A stretch of 6,741 bases of DNA from an uncultured Ruminococcus sp. (lineage in GTDB: Bacteria; Bacillota; Clostridia; Oscillospirales; Acutalibacteraceae). The position numbers and the translations under genes are program-made. The notes under the pieces were generated by a model that was given only the letters and a program-made list of their open reading frames with translations, did no database searches and was not told the origin of the DNA. Numbering within the stretch: position 1 is the stretch's first letter; every line of letters starts with the position of its first letter. Shown piece after piece: positions 1 through 5,883 of this stretch. The stretch covers positions 1 to 6,741 of the forward strand of contig CACYDE010000043.1 of NCBI GenBank assembly GCA_902773045.1, read 5' to 3'.

Positions 1-60
1 CGCCAGTATGCCTTCGTCCTCCGCCTTGCTCTGCACTTACCGGCATCGTCTCCTTTTGTC
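1..60. repeat. Possible end of a dispersed intergenic repeat
   Basis: The first ~60 bases are clearly richer in G and C than the AT-rich stretch that follows. They remain open in two + frames, but there is no start codon with a ribosome binding site and no recognisable protein. The wording of the sequence resembles, from memory, short dispersed repeats seen between genes in Ruminococcus-like gut genomes. This is recall, not a database match. It could equally be the tail of an unrelated upstream region cut by the window edge. Confidence 0.25.
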
Positions 61-157
61 CGTCTATTTATTTGGATTGCTATAAGCATAAATTGAAAAT
101 TTATTTCTTCACAGTTCCTAACTCATTCAAAAACCCTGAAAAATTAACAGAAAAATC

Positions 158-186
158 TTGAAATTTCTTTCCTATTGTACTATTAT
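158..186 (+). promoter_or_regulatory. Candidate ackA promoter
   Basis: TTGAAA (158-163) and TATTAT (181-186) are separated by 17 nt, each one mismatch from the sigma-A consensus. A perfect TATAAT also overlaps at 186-191, but no good -35 lies at the right distance from it. Transcription would start around 193-198, giving a leader of about 40 nt before the GTG start. No riboswitch-like fold was seen in this leader. Confidence 0.5.
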
Positions 187-236
187 ATAATATGTTAAGT
201 TATGTTTCAAGCAATTTTACAAAAGGAGATTATAAA

Positions 237-1445
237 GTGAAGATTTTAGTTATTAATGCCGGAAGCTCTTCTCTGAAGTATCAGCTTATCGACATGGACA
301 ATGAAAAGGTCATCGCAAAAGGAAACTGCGAAAGAATCGGTATCGACGGTATTTTCGGATACAAAACAGCCGACGGCAGGGAAATCAAAAAAGAGGTTTC
401 AATGCCCGATCACCGCACCGCATTCATGCAGGTCAAGGACGCGCTCACCGACAGTGAAGCAGGAGTCATCAAGGATCTCTCGGAAGTTTCCGCGATCGGT
501 CACAGAATAGTGCAGGGCGGCGCAAAATTCAGCGAATCCGTTCTTGTTGACGAAAGCGTCATCGAGGGTATCGAAGCTCTTATTCCGCTTGCGCCTCTTC
601 ACAACAAAGGCCACGTTCAGGCTATCCGCGCTTGTATTGAAGTATTCGGCGAGAACGTTCCCCAGGTAGTTGTATTCGATACGGCATTCCACTCGACAAT
701 GCCGCCGAAAGCGTACATTTATCCGATCCCTTATGAGTACTACGAAAAGTACCAGATCCGCCGCTACGGTTTCCACGGAACATCTCACAGATATGTAAGC
801 AAATACTGCGCTGAACTTATGGGAAAAGATATCAAAGACCTCAAACTCATTACATGTCACATCGGAAACGGTTCGTCGATCACAGCAATCGACGGCGGCA
901 AGGTTATCGACACAAGCATGGGTCTGACTCCTCTTGACGGTTTCATGATGGGTTCAAGAACAGGAACACTCGACCCTTCTGTCGTGACTTTTATCGCCGA
1001 GAAAGAAAATCTTTCACCGTCCGAAATGAGCGATCTTCTCAACAAAAAGTCGGGTCTTCTCGGAGTCTCGGGAATTTCAACAGATGACAGAGACGTCACA
1101 AAAGCCGCAAACGAGGGAAATGAAAGAGCTCAGCTCGCCCACGAAATTTTGCAGTATGAAATTTCCAAGTTCATCGGAAGCTACTATGTTGCTTTGGGTG
1201 GCTGCGACGCTATGGTATTCACGGCAGGTCTCGGAGAAAATCAGGCTCACCACAGATATGAGATCGGAAAATATCTTGAATGTCTCGGTGTGAAGATCGA
1301 CGAAGAGAGAAACAAGGAAATGGTTCTCGGAAAGTGCGGAAAGATCTCCGCGGACGATTCGAAGATCGAGGTTTACGTAATTCCCACCAACGAAGAGCTT
1401 GTCATCGCAAGAGATACTAAGGAGCTTGTTGAAAAGAACAGCTGA
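237..1445 (+). CDS. ackA: Acetate kinase
   Basis: ATP:acetate phosphotransferase, cytoplasmic, interconverting acetyl phosphate + ADP and acetate + ATP; in fermenters it is the substrate-level phosphorylation step after phosphotransacetylase. The 402-residue length is normal for the family. Key positions match the Methanosarcina enzyme: N7 in the NAGSSSLK motif, R90 in GHRIVQGG, D148 in FDTAFH, H180 in GFHGTSH, N211 in HIGNGSS, R241 in GSRTGTLDP, and E386 in PTNEE near the C-terminus. The start is the GTG at 237, because AAAAGGAG at 221-228 sits 8 nt upstream and the protein then begins at the usual MKILVINAGSSS. The in-frame ATG at 192 would add 15 unconserved residues and overlaps the promoter -10 area. 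No pta gene is visible next to it; the gene has its own promoter and terminator, so it appears monocistronic. Confidence 0.97.
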   Translation: MKILVINAGSSSLKYQLIDMDNEKVIAKGNCERIGIDGIFGYKTADGREIKKEVSMPDHRTAFMQVKDALTDSEAGVIKDLSEVSAIGHRIVQGGAKFSESVLVDESVIEGIEALIPLAPLHNKGHVQAIRACIEVFGENVPQVVVFDTAFHSTMPPKAYIYPIPYEYYEKYQIRRYGFHGTSHRYVSKYCAELMGKDIKDLKLITCHIGNGSSITAIDGGKVIDTSMGLTPLDGFMMGSRTGTLDPSVVTFIAEKENLSPSEMSDLLNKKSGLLGVSGISTDDRDVTKAANEGNERAQLAHEILQYEISKFIGSYYVALGGCDAMVFTAGLGENQAHHRYEIGKYLECLGVKIDEERNKEMVLGKCGKISADDSKIEVYVIPTNEELVIARDTKELVEKNS

Positions 1446-1490
1446 TTTTACGGCATTATTAGTTCCTTGTAATAATATGATCGAACACAA

Positions 1491-1535
1491 AAAGATCGGG
1501 GTATGTTTTAATGAAACAGCCCCGATTTTCATTTT
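1491..1535. terminator. Bidirectional intrinsic terminator between convergent genes
   Basis: ATCGGGG (1495-1501) pairs with CCCCGAT (1520-1526), and after a small bulge TGTTT (1504-1508) pairs with AAACA (1514-1518). On the + strand it is followed by TTTTCATTTT, ending ackA. On the - strand the same stem is followed by CTTTTTGTG, so it can also end transcripts coming from the LRR/dockerin gene. Confidence 0.8.
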
Positions 1536-1536
1536 C

Positions 1537-1737
1537 CCCTGTGTTTCTGTCATCAACTTATAGTCAACGACAATAAACATTTCCCTTTCCTTTAATTTTT
1601 GACAGAATGCAGTAGGCTTTCCGGTCGCCCCCTGCACCCCTTCGGAATCATCTCTCTAAGAGAAATTTATTATGTCGTCTACTATAATAGAATGCTTGCG
1701 TTCTTTAAGTTGATGACATTCGGTGAAACACAATGGG
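1537..1737. repeat. ~200-bp imperfect inverted repeat with internal hairpins (MITE-like or structured RNA)
   Basis: The outer arms are TGTGTTTC plus TGTCATCAACTTA (1540-1560) and their exact complement TAAGTTGATGACA (1706-1718) plus GAAACACA (1725-1732), with TTCGGT inserted in the right arm. CCC (1537-1539) and GGG (1735-1737) extend the base. Pairing continues inward: 1561-1571 with 1674-1684 (9 of 11), and ATAAA 1573-1577 with TTTAT 1666-1670. Two further hairpins lie inside: AGAATG/CGTTCT (1689-1704) and a GC-rich one, TGCAG 1608-1612 with CTGCA 1632-1636 enclosing GGC/GCC. No target-site duplication is obvious. It carries no gene of its own and fills most of the gap between the convergent genes. 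Whether it is a mobile remnant or an RNA cannot be decided here. Confidence 0.6.
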
Positions 1738-1743
1738 ATCTTT

Positions 1744-3972
1744 TTATTCTTTTGTAAAGTCTTCAAGTCCGATACTTGCGCGCAGTATCATGATCGCGTC
1801 GTTCGCGGTGATCTCTCCGTCTCCGTCAACGTCCGCAATTTCTATGACTTCATCGTCATAGTCGTCTGCGCCGATAGAATAACGCAGCGCCATCACAGCG
1901 TCATTTGCGGTGATCTCCTCATCTTTGTCAAGATCTCCGAGCAGTAAATCGTCCTCTTCGTCTTCAAGGATCACATAAGGAATATTATGGCTTTTCGCAT
2001 ACTCTTCGGCGTACGACTCTGCATAACAATAAATTACGACGGCAGGCGAATTGTAAAACGCCTGATCCCCGATTTTCTTAACCGATCTCGGAATAAGAAT
2101 GTAGTTCAGAGAACCGCAGTTTGAAAAAGCATAATTTCCGATCAATGACGTAGATTTTCCCACCGTCACGCTTGTCAGCATGGAACAGCCCGAGAAAGTT
2201 TCATCCTTGATCGACGCAAGCGACCTCGGCAATGTTACGTTAAGAAGCGACTTACAGCCGTAAAATGCGGATTCGTCGATCAGCTGCACCGAATTCGGGA
2301 TATTTACGCTTGTCATTGCGCTGCAGTCTCGAAAAGCGGAGCGTTCGATCCTCATGACCGACTTCGGGATATCAACTTCTTTCAGTGACGTACAATTTGC
2401 AAAAGCAAAACTCTCGATCGTTGTCACCGAATTTCCGATAGTCACGTTTTCCATCGCGCTGCAGTTGTAAAAAGCGCTGTCCCCGACAGAGGTCACCGAA
2501 TTTCCGATCACAGCGCTTTTCATGGATTCACAGCCGTAGAACGCTTCCGTACCTATCTGAGTTACCGAATCGGGGATCGTCACTTCGTTCAGCGAAGTGC
2601 AGTACGAAAAAGCGTAAGCCCCGATTTTCTGAACGGAATTTCCGATAGAAACGTCGGTTATTGCAGTGTCACTATAAAACGCGCGGTCTCCGATCTCCTT
2701 CACCGAATTTCCGATCACGACATTTGTTAACAGATCGCAGTGAGCGAAAGCGGATTCGCCGATTTTTTCAACGGAATCGGGGATATTAATATTTGTCAGC
2801 GAATCGCATTCATAAAACGCACTGCGTCCGATATCCGTGACCGAAGCGCCTATCGTCACGCTCGCCAGTGATGAACAGCGATTGAAAGCGTCAGATCCGA
2901 TCTCCTTGACCGAGTCGGGGATCTTAACATTCATCAGAGATTCACAGTAAGAAAAAGAGCCCGATCCGATTTTCGTCACCGAATTTCCGATGGTCACACC
3001 CGTCAATAACTTGCATTCGTAAAATGCGTATTGACCTATGGTCGTAACCGAGTTTCCTATCACCGCATTTGTCAGCGATCTACATCCCGAAAAAACTCTC
3101 TCTCCCATTTCCTTGACGGAATCGGGAACAACAACTTCCGTCAGTGATTCGCAGTCCAAAAACGCACTATCTCCGATAGTTTCAACGAAATTTCCGATTT
3201 TGACTCCCGTCATCGAAGTACAATTGTAAAAAACACGGTCTGCGATCTCTTTCACAGAGTCCGGTATTGTCACACTCAGCAGCGAATCGCAGTAAGAAAA
3301 AGCGTATTCATTGATCTTCGTCACCGAATTTCCGATAGTCACGTTCATCAATGATCTGCATTCGTAAAATGCGTATGACCCGATCGTCGTTACGGAATTT
3401 CCTATCACAGCTTTTGTCAGAGATTTACACTGCGCAAAAGCATTATTCCCCATTTCCTTGACGGAATCGGGAACAACAACTTCCGTCAGTGATTCGCAGT
3501 CCTGAAAAACGGCCCATCCGATAGTTTCAACAGAATTTCCGATTTTGACTCCCGTCATCGAAGTACAGCGGTAAAAAGCGCGGTCTCCGATCTCCTTCAC
3601 CGAGTCAGGTATTGTAACATTTACAAGCGATTCACAGTAATCAAAAGCATACTCATCGATCTTAGTTACCTTCCGTCCCTCGATCTCCGACGGTATGCTT
3701 AATTGAGCGTCGCTGCCTTCATAGTTTTTTATAGATATCGTTCCGTCCGACAGAATTTCATATTGGTAATCACCGTAAGTTAATGTCTCGCCGCTTCTCT
3801 CTTCAACAGCGTGATCCAGTGAAAGAGGAGTTTCCGTTTTTTCGGAGATCTCCGAGCGAGAAGTCTGAGAAAATGTTTCTGTCCGGGGCGCGCCTGAGGA
3901 AGCCGCCGGAGCCGCCGAAGACGCCATCAGCAGCAGAGTAAGAAAAATTGCCGTAAATTTGTTCTTTTTCAT
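1744..3972 (-). CDS. Secreted BspA-type leucine-rich-repeat protein with C-terminal dockerin-like module
   Basis: 742 residues. Residues 1 to about 24 form a signal peptide: MKKNK, a hydrophobic stretch, then small residues including APA. Residues 31-65 are a Ser/Thr/Glu-rich linker. Residues 66-101 look like the beta-rich cap that usually precedes BspA/LRR_5 arrays. Residues 102-653 are 24 uninterrupted repeats of exactly 23 residues with the pattern VxxIGxxAFxxCxSLxxVxIPxS. An acidic linker leads to residues 678-742, two calcium-loop repeats typical of a type I dockerin. Such proteins are exported; the LRR surface usually binds proteins or glycans, and a dockerin docks to a cohesin. There is no sortase motif or C-terminal membrane segment, so attachment would be through cohesin. 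No enzyme domain is present and the ligand cannot be told. The ATG at 3972 is preceded by AAAGGAAAG at 3981-3989. The gene appears monocistronic. Confidence 0.9.
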   Translation of the reverse strand: MKKNKFTAIFLTLLLMASSAAPAASSGAPRTETFSQTSRSEISEKTETPLSLDHAVEERSGETLTYGDYQYEILSDGTISIKNYEGSDAQLSIPSEIEGRKVTKIDEYAFDYCESLVNVTIPDSVKEIGDRAFYRCTSMTGVKIGNSVETIGWAVFQDCESLTEVVVPDSVKEMGNNAFAQCKSLTKAVIGNSVTTIGSYAFYECRSLMNVTIGNSVTKINEYAFSYCDSLLSVTIPDSVKEIADRVFYNCTSMTGVKIGNFVETIGDSAFLDCESLTEVVVPDSVKEMGERVFSGCRSLTNAVIGNSVTTIGQYAFYECKLLTGVTIGNSVTKIGSGSFSYCESLMNVKIPDSVKEIGSDAFNRCSSLASVTIGASVTDIGRSAFYECDSLTNINIPDSVEKIGESAFAHCDLLTNVVIGNSVKEIGDRAFYSDTAITDVSIGNSVQKIGAYAFSYCTSLNEVTIPDSVTQIGTEAFYGCESMKSAVIGNSVTSVGDSAFYNCSAMENVTIGNSVTTIESFAFANCTSLKEVDIPKSVMRIERSAFRDCSAMTSVNIPNSVQLIDESAFYGCKSLLNVTLPRSLASIKDETFSGCSMLTSVTVGKSTSLIGNYAFSNCGSLNYILIPRSVKKIGDQAFYNSPAVVIYCYAESYAEEYAKSHNIPYVILEDEEDDLLLGDLDKDEEITANDAVMALRYSIGADDYDDEVIEIADVDGDGEITANDAIMILRASIGLEDFTKE
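1747..1941 (-). other. Dockerin-like module (two calcium-binding repeats)
   Basis: Residues 678-742 of the LRR protein. Loop 1 has D680, D682, D684 and D691 (GDLDKDEEITAND). Loop 2 has D714, D716, D718 and D725 (ADVDGDGEITAND). Each is followed by a short helix, AVMALRYSIG and AIMILRASIG, with the LR-SIG pattern common in Ruminococcus dockerins. Loop 1 has E where most dockerins have G at the sixth position. A pair of plain EF-hands is the alternative, but the duplicated loop-helix arrangement at the extreme C-terminus of a secreted protein favours dockerin. Confidence 0.8.
2014..3669 (-). repeat. Array of 24 LRR_5 repeats, 69 bp each
   Basis: Each unit encodes 23 residues with no insertions or deletions across 552 residues. 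Units alternate between endings such as TIPDS and VIGNS. Conserved Cys at the xxC position is lost only in units 15 and 24. The final unit diverges (VVIYCYAES), as expected for a capping repeat. Confidence 0.92.
2911..3600 (-). repeat. Tandem duplication of a 345-bp, five-repeat block
   Basis: Units 2-6 (3256-3600) and units 7-11 (2911-3255) match unit by unit, for example TSMTGVKIGN, CESLTEVVVPDSVKEMG and AVIGNSVTTIG in both. At DNA level 3104-3157 and 3449-3502 are identical over 54 bp at an offset of exactly 345. Other units in the array are much less alike, so this is the youngest expansion. Confidence 0.88.
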
Positions 3973-4007
3973 TTATTGATCTTTCCTTTCGAGAATTATA
4001 GAATCAA

Positions 4008-4022
4008 ACATTTTTAAAATGT
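4008..4022. promoter_or_regulatory. Perfect 15-bp palindrome, candidate operator of the LRR gene
   Basis: ACATTTT, a single central T, then AAAATGT. It lies just downstream of the predicted start site of the 4032-4061 promoter, where a bound repressor would block initiation or early elongation. AT-rich palindromes of this size can arise by chance, so the assignment is tentative. Confidence 0.35.
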
Positions 4023-4031
4023 CACACTGCC

Positions 4032-4061
4032 ATTATATCATAAATTATATTGGCGTTTCAA
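4032..4061 (-). promoter_or_regulatory. Candidate promoter of the LRR/dockerin gene
   Basis: Read on the - strand, TTGAAA (4061-4056) and a perfect TATAAT (4037-4032) are 18 nt apart. Transcription would start near 4025 and give a ~53-nt leader containing the ribosome binding site. A second TATAAT at 4000-3995 has a weak GTGACA 19 nt upstream, but would start transcription inside or next to the Shine-Dalgarno, so it is less likely. A hairpin, TTATATTG/CAATATAA (4045-4066), overlaps the -35 and spacer. Confidence 0.6.
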
Positions 4062-4105
4062 TATAAAATCCAAGGCAGCGCCGCTTTTTATCGCAGTGCT
4101 GCCTT
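4061..4105 (-). terminator. Terminator of the glycosyltransferase operon
   Basis: Read on the - strand, AAGGCAGC (4105-4098) pairs with GCTGCCTT (4079-4072). After one mismatch, CTGC pairs with GCGG around an 8-nt loop. The tail is GGATTTTAT, only moderately T-rich. It lies directly after the stop codon at 4113. Confidence 0.6.
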
Positions 4106-4112
4106 ATAAATA

Positions 4113-5507
4113 TTATCGGTCATTTAGTGATTCGGAAAGTTTTTTATACGCCATTTTATGAAATGCTTTTCCGATAGGATAGTAAAAAACGCCTGCGCAA
4201 ATACCGATCATCCAGACATACTTCCATGAAACAAGGCTGCCGAACAGTGCGATAATCAAAGCCGCGATCAGCCAGTATACAACCATGCACCTTCCGCTTC
4301 TTTTGTTGAGTTCCCGGAGAAAATCGTTTTTCCCGGAAGTGTGCGGAGCGTTCTCGATGAAATCCGCTGCGCCCGCAGGTCCGGAACACGAACGGAAGTC
4401 GCGGCTGCACTCCTCTGCGCCTTTTGCGTAGGAACTGTTCCCGAGAACTTCTTCCACCGCTTTGCGTATACTCTCGGGAGAATCGTTTTTAAGAAACGTT
4501 CCCGCGCCGCATTCGGACACTCTTCTTGCGACAGCATGCTGTTCACCGGTCTGAGGATACAGTATCATCGGGGTCGCCATGTACAGACTTTCGGAAGCGC
4601 TGTTCATGCCGCAGTGAGTGATGAACGCGTCGGCACGCGACAGAATGTCAAGCTGATCGACGTAGGGATACGCGGTGATATTTTCGGGAAGCTCACCGAG
4701 CGTTTTAACGTCGACATATCTTCCGCAGGAGATAATAATATCGGCGTCCATATCTTTAAGCGCCTCGACACAATTTTTGTAAAACTGCGGTTTATCGTTT
4801 ACCACCGTTCCCATGGAGATATAAACCAACGGACGTTTTTTAGACTTGTTCACGACGGCGTCGCTGAAAACGGAAGGACCGACGAACGCATAATGGTCGG
4901 AATAACTTTCGGCGTAAGGCTGGAATCTGCGTGAGGTGTACACTATGGAATCGGTTTCGTTGTCGCTTTGAAAGAGCAAAACAGGATTTTTCACTTTGTA
5001 GCCGTAAGGTTCAAGCGTTTTCAGCTCCTTGGATATCTTCGAAATGCCGAAAATCATATCCGCCATTTCGCCCGGGCTGTTCTTCATGTACTGTGTCGAC
5101 AGCTGATTGAAAGCAAATGTGGTGGTGGAAACGACCATGGGAACTTTGAATTTCCACGCGTTGAGCTTACCCCAAAAGCAGACGGAATCGACGCATACGA
5201 CCTCCGGGCGGAAAGTCTCGAACTCTTCGCTCAGGAAATCGTTCATACCGAGAGCAATGCGGATATCTTGTATTGTCATTTCCGTATTCGAGCTTTTTTT
5301 CAAGGCAGACTGCTCCGTTTCGGTCAGCTTCGGAAGATAAGCGTCACACGACACAAATTCCGCGCCGGTCGCTTTTATCTTTTTCTCGAATTCGTTGAAC
5401 GAATAGAATCTCACCTTGTTTCCGCGGCTGACCAGCTCGCGTGCCACGGGCAGCATAGGGTTTGTGTGACCGTGTGCGGGAATGGAGAAAAACGCTATTC
5501 TTTTCAT
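4113..5507 (-). CDS. UDP-glycosyltransferase, GT1/MGT family, with C-terminal membrane anchor
   Basis: 464 residues. The N-terminal acceptor-binding half starts MKRIAFFSIPAHGHTNP, with H14 in the position of the family's catalytic His and D107 (CVDSVC) as a likely partner. The C-terminal nucleotide-sugar half has SMGTVV (231-236), HCGMNSASE (298-306) and PQTGEQ (318-323), the usual donor-binding positions. This fits transfer of a sugar from an NDP donor to a small lipophilic acceptor (macrolide-type GTs detoxify antibiotics; others modify lipids). The acceptor cannot be read from sequence. The catalytic domain ends near 390, the usual family length; about 60 extra residues add two hydrophobic segments (~408-426 and ~428-446) and a basic tail, suggesting a membrane-anchored, cytoplasm-facing enzyme. 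The start overlaps the stop of the upstream AbrB-like gene by ATGA; the own Shine-Dalgarno is poorly spaced, so translation is probably coupled. Confidence 0.88.
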   Translation of the reverse strand: MKRIAFFSIPAHGHTNPMLPVARELVSRGNKVRFYSFNEFEKKIKATGAEFVSCDAYLPKLTETEQSALKKSSNTEMTIQDIRIALGMNDFLSEEFETFRPEVVCVDSVCFWGKLNAWKFKVPMVVSTTTFAFNQLSTQYMKNSPGEMADMIFGISKISKELKTLEPYGYKVKNPVLLFQSDNETDSIVYTSRRFQPYAESYSDHYAFVGPSVFSDAVVNKSKKRPLVYISMGTVVNDKPQFYKNCVEALKDMDADIIISCGRYVDVKTLGELPENITAYPYVDQLDILSRADAFITHCGMNSASESLYMATPMILYPQTGEQHAVARRVSECGAGTFLKNDSPESIRKAVEEVLGNSSYAKGAEECSRDFRSCSGPAGAADFIENAPHTSGKNDFLRELNKRSGRCMVVYWLIAALIIALFGSLVSWKYVWMIGICAGVFYYPIGKAFHKMAYKKLSESLNDR

Positions 5508-5722
5508 TTGTCGCCACCGTCCTTTCCTTCGAATGCGATATTGAAAAGCTCCGCAAACGCACCTTTCGGGGGAATCGCGATCCCGTGCTCTTCATCGCCG
5601 AGAAGAAGCAGTGTGTCACCGGGCGTTATCCCGAACAGATCGCGCGCCTGCTTGGGAATGACGATCTGACCTTTTTCTCCGACCGTAGCCGACCATACAT
5701 ATTTACCTTTTGGCGCTTCCAT
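5504..5722 (-). CDS. AbrB/MazE/SpoVT-type DNA-binding protein
   Basis: 72 residues. Residues 12-50 form one swapped-hairpin AbrB fold, with the hallmark GEKGQIVIPKQARDLFGITPGD, then LLLLGDEEHGIAI. The fold dimerises and binds AT-rich DNA. The C-terminal 20 residues are short and not recognised. It is the first gene of a two-gene operon: its TGA overlaps the ATG of the glycosyltransferase by 4 nt. GGAGGT at 5735-5730 lies 7 nt before the ATG, which settles the start. No toxin gene follows, so a MazE-type antitoxin role is unlikely. Autoregulation through the palindrome in its promoter is plausible but inferred. The specific target genes are unknown. Confidence 0.88.
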   Translation of the reverse strand: MEAPKGKYVWSATVGEKGQIVIPKQARDLFGITPGDTLLLLGDEEHGIAIPPKGAFAELFNIAFEGKDGGDK

Positions 5723-5740
5723 TTTACCGACCTCCGTAAA

Positions 5741-5765
5741 GTATAATTTGTTTAACTAATCATAC
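5741..5765. promoter_or_regulatory. 25-bp imperfect palindrome, candidate operator of the abrB-like/GT operon
   Basis: GTATAATTTGTT and AACTAATCATAC flank a central T at 5753; 10 of 12 arm positions pair. It covers the -10 box (5759-5764) and the predicted transcription start, so a bound dimer would exclude RNA polymerase. The AbrB-like product is one candidate ligand. The site also has the look of a MarR or TetR-type operator, so a regulator elsewhere in the genome is possible. Confidence 0.6.
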
Positions 5766-5787
5766 CACCCGTTTTACATAATGTCAA
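5759..5787 (-). promoter_or_regulatory. Strong promoter of the abrB-like/GT operon
   Basis: Read on the - strand, a perfect TTGACA (5787-5782) and TATGAT (5764-5759) are 17 nt apart, and TGG directly before the -10 makes it an extended -10. The start site would be near 5752, leaving a ~30-nt leader with the GGAGGT ribosome binding site. A promoter this close to consensus is usually repressed, in keeping with the overlapping palindrome. Confidence 0.8.
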
Positions 5788-5883
5788 GAGTTATTCGGAA
5801 AATTCTCACGGTTTTTGAACGAGTAAAAAATTTGTAAACGTATTTTTCCGCGTCGCCTTGGAGCGGCGAGAAAAACCTGTTGT

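Noticed and set aside
192..236. Upstream ATG extending ackA by 15 residues
   Set aside because: It overlaps the -10 region, has no ribosome binding site and adds unconserved residues; the GTG at 237 has a well-placed AAAAGGAG and gives the standard N-terminus.
1077..1637. - strand open frame opposite the end of ackA, running into the inverted repeat
   Set aside because: Mostly antisense to ackA and through the terminator, with no recognised domain.
1537..1737. 6S RNA as the identity of the inverted-repeat element
   Set aside because: The length and rod shape are suggestive, but the left arm is almost continuously paired, without the large open central bubble of 6S RNA, and no good promoter was seen.
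2014..3669. Regular 69-bp periodicity as a CRISPR array
   Set aside because: The periodicity encodes a continuous 23-residue protein repeat; there are no constant repeats with unrelated spacers.
4341..5669. Long + strand open frames opposite the glycosyltransferase (4341-4934, 4968-5669)
   Set aside because: They lie antisense to a convincing gene, resemble no known family and have no ribosome binding site; they are by-products of codon usage.
5504..5722. AbrB-like gene as the antitoxin of a toxin-antitoxin pair
   Set aside because: The coupled partner is a 464-residue glycosyltransferase, not a small nuclease-type toxin.
5843..5875. Hairpin TCGCC/GGCGA (5853-5869) with outer TTTTTC/GAAAAA as a GNAT terminator
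   Set aside because: The T and A tracts are on the wrong sides for an intrinsic terminator on either strand; the stem is real but its role is unclear.
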